Assembly: GCA_021399445.1 (NCBI GenBank)
Contig: JAJTUQ010000008.1
Coordinates: 434,001-498,000, forward strand
Direction of reading: 5' to 3'
Source: Xylogone sp. PMI_703
Lineage: Eukaryota > Ascomycota > Leotiomycetes
Length of the DNA: 64,000 bases
Shown here: positions 1 through 8,028 of the stretch, piece after piece
Position numbering within the stretch: position 1 is the stretch's first letter
Layout: the number at the start of each line of letters is the position of its first letter
Made by a program: the position numbers and the translations under genes
The notes under the pieces: model-generated
Databases searched by the model: none
What the model was told of the DNA's origin: nothing
Seen by the model: the letters and a program-made list of their open reading frames with translations, nothing else

Positions 1-392
1 CCTCCTGACTCCCTATATTCGCGGGGACAGTATCGACAACGCCAATATATCCATTCCCCTTTATGATATACTGTTTCTGAAGAATCTGGCATATGTTCCC
101 ATACCAAAGAGGTACGTGGCCTCTTTTTGATAGAGGTATCTGTTATGGAACTCGAAGATTGTATGATTGAAGAAGGAGGTAATGGTGATAGCTCATGATC
201 CAAAAATGGGTCAGTAGACATATCTAAAGGACTACCAGGTTCTAGTATTGATAACGACACTATATTACTATCAAATTCTTTTCTGTATTCCAAAGCAAGA
301 TTAAACTCAGTACTTGCATATTTTTTACTAGGATGGCTCAGTCCTAAGGTTGGTCCTAGCTCATATGGTTGGTATAACCGTATTATGACCAT
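1..392 (-). CDS. hAT transposase, N-terminal BED zinc finger, partial
   Basis: The minus-strand frame is open from an ATG at 392 to the window edge. It encodes a Ser/Pro-rich leader and then a BED-type finger, recognisable as VWEHMPDSS, WIYWRCRYCPREY (C-x2-C). The same leader plus WxxKHMPD and WRCKYC pattern occurs in the complete hAT transposase at 4514-6872, so this is a related family member. BED fingers bind transposon ends. The ATG at 392 lies among terminal repeats, so an internal ATG at 221 (MSTDPF) may be the real start. The His residues of the finger and the catalytic domain are outside the window. Confidence 0.6.
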   Translation of the reverse strand, partial: MVIIRLYQPYELGPTLGLSHPSKKYASTEFNLALEYRKEFDSNIVSLSILEPGSPLDMSTDPFLDHELSPLPPSSIIQSSSSITDTSIKKRPRTSLVWEHMPDSSETVYHKGEWIYWRCRYCPREYRESG

Positions 393-522
393 ACAGAATT
401 CTCATATCGTATGGTCACCATAATCATATAAGCGATATCGTATTGCGAAATTATGGCGATAACTATTATGGCCATATTATGGCCATACGTATGGTTTATA
501 TGACGTATGGTTGGCAACACTG
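1..522 (-). mobile_element. hAT transposon, 5' end (runs off the left edge)
   Basis: Read on the minus strand, the element begins with CAGTGTTGCCAACC at 522, a typical hAT terminus (CAGTG start). It is followed by about 150 bp packed with CCATA/TATGG motifs, probably subterminal transposase sites, and then by a BED-finger reading frame. The eight bases outside the end (523-530, aattatat) would be the target duplication, but the partner lies outside the window. Flanking sequence from 531 is pogo-type transposase, so the hAT inserted into an older element. Boundary inferred from the terminus alone. Confidence 0.6.
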
Positions 523-530
523 AATTATAT

Positions 531-1399
531 TCAAAGGAAAGCATAAACTCCAGGGGTGGCTGGATGACTTACCAAAAGGCTGGCGAATTGAAATGAGTAA
601 AAACGGGTGCTCAACCAACGATTGGGACTGAATTGGCTTCAAGAAATGTTCGATCCATTCAGTAAGCCATACACCAAAGGCCGATACTGTCTGTATGCCT
701 CCACATTCTTCCCATCTCCTCCAGCCACTAGATGTGAGCTGTTTTTCGGTTTTAAAGCGGGCATACGGAGCTCAAATTCAAGGCAAAATGCGTCAGAATA
801 TCCACCATATTGACAAATTCGATTTCCTCGAAATCTACCCACTTATTCGTCAGGAAACCTTCAAATCAACTACTATTTGTCAAGGATTTGCAGCTACCGG
901 TTTGGTGCCATATGATCGATCGCGCGTACTGACCAAATTGCATATAGAGGTGCATACTCCTACCGCCCCCACCCCCCCCCCCCCCCGGGAAGCACTCATA
1001 CCACCAATTCCTCGGCATCTTGGGTTCCAGAGACACCTCATAACGCAATTCAATTACAAAGGCAAAGCACAAGTATCGACAGGATGCTCAGGCAATATAG
1101 AAGTCCTTCTACACCTACTAAAGTTGCGTTTAATCAATTGGTTAAAGGATGCGAAATGGCTATGCACAATGCGATATTTTTGCCAAGGAAGTGGAGCAAT
1201 TAAGAGCCGCAATTCAACAGTTCAAACAGCTTCTACGGGTGTGGCGGATGGTACAGAGGTCCAAGAAGTGGTAGATTCAGCAAATCCATCCCCACCTCTA
1301 GAGGCTTTACAGGCTCCTACGCGTCGCCCACCAAAGTGCTCAGAGTGTGGAGTTATTGGCCATAGAAGGAACAAGTGCCCTAGTTTAGCTAGCAATTAG
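531..1399 (+). pseudogene. pogo/Fot1-like DDE transposase remnant with zinc knuckle
   Basis: Pieces in at least two frames match the C-terminal half of fungal pogo/Fot1 (DDE_1) transposases: QGWLDDLPKGWRIEMSKNG from about 549, LGLNWLQEMFDP from 622, and the hallmark MPPHSSHLLQPLDVSCFSVL from 695 followed by a KATGLVP-like block (QGFAATGLVP). A 15-C run at 972-986 coincides with a frame change; the next block (NQLVKGCEMAMHNA, about 1131) is in another frame. The frame returns near the end with a zinc knuckle CSECGVIGHRRNKC (C-x2-C-x4-H-x4-C). The N-terminal DNA-binding domain and first catalytic Asp region are missing, removed or displaced by the hAT ending at 522. Not functional. Confidence 0.75.
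966..986. repeat. Poly-C tract
   Basis: Five C, one A, then fifteen C inside the pogo transposase remnant, at a point where the reading frame is lost. Such runs are prone both to real slippage and to sequencing error, so the exact length is doubtful. Confidence 0.8.
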
Positions 1400-1990
1400 A
1401 TATATCTAATTATATCTTGTTTGTGGTTGAATATTTGGTGTTGAGTGCCAAAGTGGTAGAGAAGGTGATCGGAGAGACCGGGAAATACGTTATAGCTTCA
1501 AGAAGAGCTCACCGTAGTCTCAATTACAACGAACTCAGCACTCTCCCAATGGAATACAGAGGAATCGTGAACCGCGACAAAATGAACTGAAGATTTTATA
1601 GCACAATGGCAAGGAACGTGAATAACTAGCATTATATTTGGTTAAGGGACGTCAATAGTCATTGCCCAGCATAGTAGAGCCTGTCATAGCTCGGTTCGGG
1701 ACCACTTTTCCGAGTGCTCCGATGTTTGTTTCCCGAGACGCCAGTAGGAGAGTGGCAAACTTGTATTCTGAGTCAGAACTACAGCCCCCTAAATGTAAGT
1801 ATTTTAGGCTCACCGCCTGGCAAGGGGTCAATCATTGCTGAAACCCCTTCCCGTACCACTTTCACGGGCAGGGATAGCTTACAGAATACTTCGCTTAGCA
1901 AGTAAGCACAGCGAATCTTTTCTGACAACCACTAAGCACACGTCTTGCCGCCAACCTCAAGAATTATTTCCTTTTCAATGTTAAGGCACC
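1400..1990. other. Intergenic, presumed promoter of the TF-domain gene
   Basis: No convincing reading frame. The stretch separates the pogo remnant from the ATG at 1991 and presumably holds the promoter of that gene; no clear TATA box was identified. A short open frame at 1714-1905 has no recognisable features. Confidence 0.4.
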
Positions 1991-3587
1991 ATGAAACCTC
2001 CACTGCCGGTGATAAGAGGCAAAGATGGCATCATCCGAGACGCTAATGGCCGTCCTGTCATTGTGGTCTTTGACAGCAAACCCGCCCGTTCTCTTTGCAA
2101 CAACCTAGTAGATGATGCAGATCAACTACAACGAATGCAAAATGGTCCACAGCCTCTGGAATTCATAAGTGTATCCGGAGCAGCTAAAGAAAATACAGAG
2201 GCCCGCACCTTGATTCGAACTCATGTTATGCAAGATTATAAACGGCGAAAATTGATGCAGAGTGCCAGATTTTGCAAGACACACGAGGCTCAACAGCATA
2301 AGAATACGGCTCATGTTAGCTCTCAAGAAGATTGTCACCCCTTTTGGACGCCTTTTCCATCTCAGCCAAGTGGAAGTTTAGACCCCTTCGTCAGTTATCC
2401 TGTCCAGATGCAGCCATATATGCACAGACTTATTCATCACTGTAAGTGTGTTCATTACCCTTGTTACCACATAGCTGCCAAGATGGAATTCTCCTGCTGA
2501 TTCTGGTTTCTGAAGATCTAACCGTAATTACGCCTGCAATAACAGAGCCAGGTTGGAAAGATTTCTTTCCGCTAGCCACGCAAGATGCTGCATTTTTTCA
2601 CGCGATTCTCCTAAGATCAGCATTACATGCTAATTTTCTGACTGGCAACGGCAAGGCATTAGAGCCGGTATTTCATAAAATCAAAGCCATTCAACTAGTT
2701 AATGAGAAGTTACAAAACCCGACCGAAAGGCTATCTGATCTTATGATTTTGACAGTTGCATTCCTTGCAATTACAGAGGTGGGTGATATGTTTGTGTATA
2801 GTTAAGATATTTTTCTAACTTTAATCTTTTAAATAGTGCAATTTCGCAGATTACACAGCCTGGAATCTCCACATGAATGGACTAAGTCGGATAATAGAGA
2901 TGAGAGGAGGTCTGAAGACGTTAGACAAATCATTACAATATATGATATATAGGTAACATATATCAGATCAAGTCAGTTATCTATAGTTTCGCTAACAGTT
3001 AATACGGATTTGACTTCGTAGGTTCTGTGGAAACTAGTTCTAGCCTCCATTTTCCATTACCTGAGGATTTAATCGATAAGTACCCTATCGTCAGAGCAGG
3101 AACTTCGACGCCATACAAGGGTTTTGAAAACATCGCGTCCTCTTTCTCCTTGAATTCCGAAATCGTCACCATTCTTAGCGAACTACAAAGGTTGCATACT
3201 GTCACAACAACAGAAATGAACTCATGCTATACACCAGAAGATATCACTCACATCATAATTTCTCTTCGACATCGATTACTTCTATGTTCCACTACTGGAT
3301 CTGTCACTACTCAATCACGTATTCTTAGTGAAGCGTGCCGCCTTGGCCTCTTAATATATTTAAGGCCTGCAATCAACTGCCCATTTTCTTATAGAAATCT
3401 GCTTGGAAGGCTAATGGCATGCCTTGAGAGTATCAAGATAGACATGGATATAAGAAGATCTGAGATTGCCGAACTTGTTTTGTGGTTAATGTTCCTTGGC
3501 GGTACCACTGCTGTATATGGTCCAAACAGAGCCTGGTTTGTTGCTCAGTTGTGTGACACAGTCACAATATTACAGATCCATAGCTGA
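1991..3587 (+). CDS. Fungal-specific transcription-factor-domain protein (DUF3468-like, no zinc cluster)
   Basis: Exons proposed: 1991-2441, 2516-2778, 2837-2952 and about 3022-3587. Intron 1 (2442-2515, 74 nt) and intron 2 (2779-2836, 58 nt) have GT-AG ends and keep frame. They join EFISVSG, RTHVMQDYKRRK, the PGWKDFFPLATQDAAFFHA block, SDLMILTVAFLAITE and ADYTAWNLHMNGLSRIIEMR, an order typical of the fungal TF / DUF3468 proteins that lack a Zn2Cys6 cluster. The third junction is a problem: donor 2953 with acceptor 3021 puts TAG in frame, while the last exon (PLPEDLIDKYP... to stop 3587) is clearly coding in another frame. Either the splice differs or there is a one-base lesion, so the gene may be a young pseudogene. 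Likely nuclear; target unknown. Confidence 0.6.
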
Positions 3588-3940
3588 GATGCTGTGAAAT
3601 CGGTGTTAGTGAAATTTTCAATGGTTGAGAAAAGACACGAAAGCCTTTTCTTAAATTTATGGAAGGAAGTCATGATACGAGCTACTTTACTAGGATCTAG
3701 TAGATCGGGCGGTCTGTCCTTCGAGATTTAGATTTGGGATGATCCGATTCACGAGGAGACGGGACACTTGAGTTGCGTGGTCTGGTTGGCGAGGGCGAAG
3801 AACGCGGAGATGATGCAGGTGAGAGAAACACCCCAGGAGACCATGCTTAGGATTGCTTTTGTGAATCTGCGAATGGACCTGGACCTAGTTCTAATTCTCT
3901 TAGGACACGAGCGGATGTTTCTTGTTGCTTCCGGACAAGA
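3588..3940. other. Intergenic 3' flank
   Basis: No gene recognised between the TF-domain gene and the possible minus-strand exon ending at 3941. Confidence 0.4.
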
Positions 3941-4254
3941 TCAATGGTCGATACGGTCTAGTCTTGCGTCTTGGCTAAAGAATTAGGCTGTAGGGCTATT
4001 TCACTTTCTTTCATCACTTACTGTGGCAGAGTACGGCAGAGAATGGCATGCAAACGGTTCAGATCTTCAGTGCGATTTAGCGCAGCTGTTTTAGCCACTC
4101 TTAGTACTTGTGAAGTCATGTAGTATGTCACTTCAGTGACGGGGCAGGATGCCATGGAAGCATGTAGTTGAGATTTCTTGGTCATTAAACTTTTCACAGT
4201 TAAGCCTTGGAGGTGAGGCTTTGTTATCTCATAAACTCGTTCAAGGAGATCTCT
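3941..4254 (-). pseudogene. Possible 3' exons of a gene cut by the hAT at 4375
   Basis: On the minus strand, 4254-4022 is open for about 77 codons (DLLERVYEITKPHLQGLTVK... to LHAILCRTLP). It meets a strong donor GTAAGT at 4021; a 47-nt intron (3975-4021, acceptor TTTAG) leads to a short final exon ending at TGA 3941-3943. The composition looks coding but no family was recognised. Directly upstream in this sense lies the hAT insertion; beyond it an ATG frame at 7827 (MAAAHISASKERSNIRF) could be the lost 5' part. This is inference from reading frame and splice signals only. Confidence 0.28.
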
Positions 4255-4366
4255 TCAAACTTGGTGTGTAAACCTTCAGTTATATTTCTTGACATCTTCT
4301 TGGGTCGACAGTGGCAAGTACTGTTCGTAGGTGTTGAGGGGTTATGGGATCACCGATCGTATATGT

Positions 4367-4374
4367 CTCATGAG
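4367..4374. repeat. Left 8-bp target-site duplication, CTCATGAG
   Basis: CTCATGAG directly precedes the CAGTG terminus of the hAT element and is repeated exactly at 7664-7671. Eight bases is the hAT signature length. The duplicated site is itself a perfect palindrome. Confidence 0.9.
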
Positions 4375-4401
4375 CAGTGTGGGGAATAGTGTCACGGCCG
4401 T

Positions 4402-4512
4402 AATACGCCTCTGTATTTGAGACATAAATACAGACAGCCTGTATTCCAATACACTGTATTTTTTAGACATACACACGGAATACAATACAGTACAATACAC
4501 CCGTTTGGCCGT
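4402..4512. repeat. hAT left subterminal repeat cluster
   Basis: Repeated CTGTATT and AATACA/AATACAG motifs in both orientations between the left inverted repeat and the transposase stop codon. This is the usual arrangement of hAT transposase-binding sites; mirrored at 7500-7640. Confidence 0.7.
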
Positions 4513-4513
4513 A

Positions 4514-6872
4514 TTACAAGCGTATTAAAGTGGGGCCACTTAAACCTGCACAACCTCTTGACTCCTCTGTATATACGCTCAGGCCCTTAATCTTCTGCCA
4601 GGACTTGAGGCTCTCAATCATCTCTATCGTATCTGCTTTGAGACGATTTCGTCTATCAGAGACGGTAATGTTTGAAGACGAAAACAGACGTTCCACTGAT
4701 GCTGACATTGCAGGAATCGAGAGTATATCAAGCGCCATTTTGGAAAGGTTTGGATAGTCTCGTTGTTGCTCTGGTAAGAGCCACCATGTACGCACGTCGT
4801 CAAAGTCATGATGCGGAGGTATGCGTATATAGCGAGCGTACTCGTCTCCGTTTGGCGTTGATACTCTAGGCACACGTGAGAGAGACCTTGGGAGCTTGCG
4901 TGAGGACATACCTTGATGCATGTTTCCCCTGCTTCCACTGGTTGAAGTTGCTGACCTTAGCACTACTTGGAGTGTCGATTTGATTAACGAGTGTGGTACT
5001 GGGTCGATATTTTGTCTTCCATAGGCCAGCAACTGATTCCCTCGCCCCTTGTATCCAAGTTTGCTCCCAGTTCTTGTCAATATACTCCCACTTATAAGCG
5101 GGGTTCAGTACAAGAGCTGCAACGTAGGCTGGCGAATCAGAGGTCTTCTCGTAGTATTTGACCAGCTTTGACCAGCCGGCGTTGATGCAAGGCCCGAGAA
5201 CCGGGTCGTCTTTAAACTCCACCTTCTTGGTTTCAAAAAGCTCTAATATGTAGTCCATGGCAGGCAGGACGTCGTCAAGTGTGGACATCGAGGACTCGAG
5301 CGAAAGAAGAGTCTCGTGTAGCTCTCTGAGAAAGTCGCAGATCTGTATTTGTGGACATGTTAGTGGTAGGTGGCCAGGGAGAAGGTCCAGGACTAGTGTA
5401 GCATGCCTTTTCGAGCGTCTCCCAATCCTCTTGCGACAACTTACCCTCGTCATCACCCTCTAACCAAATGTCATAGAATTGATTGACTGCTTTTTGGAGG
5501 TGCAGTCCACGTTCAATTAGCTTAAACCAAGAGCCCCAGCGTGTCGCGTTATCTTGTGGTAACGTGAGGCCTTTACTAAGGGTTTTAAACTTGGCGAGAA
5601 GTTGAGGTGATGCGTGTATCTTAGCACATAAGTTGTGAAGCTTTCCTAGAGGTCCTGCTTTCTTCCAGTCCTTTAACTGCTGCGTACTTGTATCGCTATC
5701 ATCGATTTGATCATGTTCACTAACAGAGAGGAAGGCATGAGTTGCAAGGTTTAGAATATGACCCTGGCAACGTATACGATGATGGCGAGGCTGGTACTCT
5801 TGTGGGATTGCTATGCGCAATTAGATGGGAGCTCCACTACAACAAGTGGCTACATACCGATTGACACTTCTCTTAGCATCGCGTCGTTATTGGGTGCGTT
5901 ATCCATCTGGAAATAGCCAAGTCGGGGAGTTATGTCAAAATCGTCGATGGCCCGTCGGATGTGTAGACTCAAGTTCTCGCCCGTATGCGGCCCATCAACC
6001 TCTTTTAAGCATATCAAGGCCTCTTCTAGGTCACCTTGGGAGTTGACAAAGTGTGCGATGGCACCTAACAGAGCTAGATCATTCCCGGACGTCCAGAGGT
6101 CAGTGGAAATATGGATACAGGAACGAGAGGCTTGGAGCTGCTCTTTGACTTGCTGTTTGTAGAAGTCGAATTGACGTATTATCCAAGACCGTATCGTATG
6201 ATGATCTTCCGGGAGCCACGGTTCAATCTGACGGTTGAGGTATACTAGGAGATTCCTGAAAGACGAGCACTCGACTAAGCGTAGTGGAAGATTACATTCT
6301 GTAATAAAAGTAGTAATCAAGACCTCTAGCTGGTCGGGGTTGACATCTGCTTGGTCAATATAGTCGTCACTACTAAGACTGCTCCCGAAACTGCCTTCCA
6401 AACTCTCTCTAAAACAACGGCGTTTTTGAGGGTTAGCAGTTGCAGTTATAAGAGAACCTTCTATTGACATCTGCCTTTTCCTTGCTCTCTCTTGACGGAG
6501 CGATAGCTCACTAATGTTATGATTGACCTGTAAGTGGACCTTGATCAGTCGCGTACCCCCGTTCAGGAGGTATCTCTTAGAGCAGTATTTACACCTCCAC
6601 TCTAACTTGTTTGCGGCATTAAAGTATTGAGTACTCGTATCTACGTCCGGCATGTGTTTATATACCCAGGAAGTTCGATTGCGGGATATCGTAGGTGTGT
6701 GGCAATCTGGGTCGAGAGAGGATGGAGCAGAGGACGATTGCGGAGTAGAGACATCAGATATTGACAGTTGAAAAGGGTCGTATTCGTATGGAAGGAAAGG
6801 GACCTCGAGCTCGTCACATTGAAGCGAGGGAGGGCTAGAGCATCGTTGCGTACTGTTGTCGACTAAGGCCAT
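4514..6872 (-). CDS. hAT transposase with BED finger, four exons, 733 aa
   Basis: Exons (minus strand): 6872-5858, 5810-5407, 5342-4912 and 4865-4514, in total 2202 nt = 734 codons with no internal stop. Introns: 5811-5857 (47 nt, GTATGT..TAG), 5343-5406 (64 nt, GC-AG, with CTAAC branch site) and 4866-4911 (46 nt, GTATGT..TAG). Residues about 67-120 form a BED zinc finger (WRCKYC, C94/C97, then HLQVNH). The middle holds the RNase-H-fold core (HISTDLWTSGNDLALLGAI, FQMDNAPNND, CQGHILNLATHAF, DNATRWGSW). The C-terminus is the hAT dimerisation domain (WWLLPEQQRDYPNLSKMALD, SASVERLFSS). It would cut and rejoin the element ends in the nucleus. The GC donor of intron 2 is the one oddity; using it restores the expected family order. 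Confidence 0.9.
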
Positions 6873-6948
6873 AACTTAGTTGAGTGCTTGAGTGGCTGAG
6901 TGATTGAGCCATAGGAGGGTAGGTAGGAGTAAGTAGGAGGACGCGCCC

Positions 6949-6956
6949 TTATATAG
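6949..6956 (-). promoter_or_regulatory. TATA box of the hAT transposase
   Basis: TATATAAG on the minus strand, about 77 bases upstream of the ATG at 6872, inside a GC-richer leader. Position and sequence suit a core promoter; not proven. Confidence 0.4.
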
Positions 6957-7499
6957 GTAGAAAGATCACTCTACAAGGATGTCGGTGATTTGTTTTCGCG
7001 TTTTCAAAACAGAACCTAAGCCGAATCAAGAATACTTTCGGAGCTTATATCTTGACTACAAGGTAAGTTACCATCCAAATAAGAAATTAATTGGAAACAA
7101 ATATGTTAGAGCTATCGAATAAGCCTACTCCGGCGAGGTTTACTTGCGTTCTGGTGCTGTAAACTTGTAGCGTGTGTAAAAGGAAAAATGGAGCCCCAGT
7201 ACATATATTCTGAAGCTATTCCCAACTTCAAAATCATTAAAAGAAGTCACATTTTAGAAAACCTTAAAACTAGTTAACACAGCAGTCTAAAAAGTATCAA
7301 AATTGGATTTATTTGACAGCCTTACCTTAGCCTGGAGCTTTATTAGGTTAAGGCCGTCCATACTATTGTAGTGTCGTTAGGGAAGAAGCTATGGACGTCT
7401 ATCATATGCATTACCCCAGGAATGGCTTAAGCGAACCCAAGAAATCAAAGGGTGCTGTGGCTGAATTGAGTCGGGATTGAGGCTGAGCAGCACCCCTGC

Positions 7500-7640
7500 A
7501 AATACAGGCGTATACAGACTGTATTACGCTTACACTGCTGTATTATACTGTATTGTATTTTTTTCTAACCACGCACGGAATACAGCCACTGTATTGTAAT
7601 AAACTGTATCTGTATTGTATTACAGAGCCTGTATTGTATA
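7500..7640. repeat. hAT right subterminal repeat cluster
   Basis: A dense run of CTGTATT, AATACAG and TGTATTGTAT motifs in both orientations, next to the right terminal inverted repeat. It mirrors 4402-4512 and probably forms the second transposase-binding array. Confidence 0.7.
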
Positions 7641-7663
7641 CGGCTACACTATTCCCCACACTG

Positions 7664-7671
7664 CTCATGAG
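7664..7671. repeat. Right 8-bp target-site duplication, CTCATGAG
   Basis: Exact copy of 4367-4374, directly after the CACTG end of the hAT element. Confidence 0.9.
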
Positions 7672-8028
7672 AGACAATTGAATTGAACTACTGAATCAAC
7701 TACAATATAGTGGGCGAGTACGGTGGACCCCAATAAATTTCTTATTCGTCGCCGCCACAGCCTTTTGTAAATCACAGAAACGTATGTTGCTCCTTTCCTT
7801 GCTCGCAGAGATGTGGGCTGCAGCCATGATATTCTTTAACTAAAGGAAGACAATATTAGTGAGACGAATGCTAGGCATTCCGTGAGGTAACCTTACCTGC
7901 TGCCCGTTGATTTCTTGCTAGGTACTAGCAACTAGCTCTAGTCCTGGTAACTTGTCCTGGTACTAGTAACTGGCAGTATGCGAAAAAGGTTCAGCCAGAA
8001 TCTCAGAAACTTAGAATGTATGGGAACG
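7672..8028. other. hAT right flank, with a short minus-strand open frame
   Basis: Mostly non-coding. On the minus strand an ATG at 7827 opens about 43 codons (MAAAHISASKERSNIRFCDL..., KKFIGVHRTRPLY) and reaches TGA some 25 bases before the hAT target duplication. It could be the 5' end of the gene whose 3' part lies at 3941-4254. Confidence 0.3.

Larger units (their letters stand above)
4375..7663 (-). mobile_element. Complete hAT transposon, 3289 bp
   Basis: The termini are perfect 18-bp inverted repeats: CAGTGTGGGGAATAGTGT at 4375-4392 and its complement at 7646-7663. They are flanked by the 8-bp duplication CTCATGAG on each side. Both ends carry dense CTGTATT/AATACAG subterminal motifs. 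The single gene (minus strand, 4514-6872) reads through four exons without a stop. Perfect termini, target duplication and an open transposase together suggest a recent and possibly still autonomous insertion. It is the best-preserved DNA transposon in the window and shows no obvious RIP damage. Confidence 0.93.

Noticed and set aside
1714..1905. 63-codon frame upstream of the TF-domain gene
   Set aside because: No motif and no continuity with the ATG at 1991.
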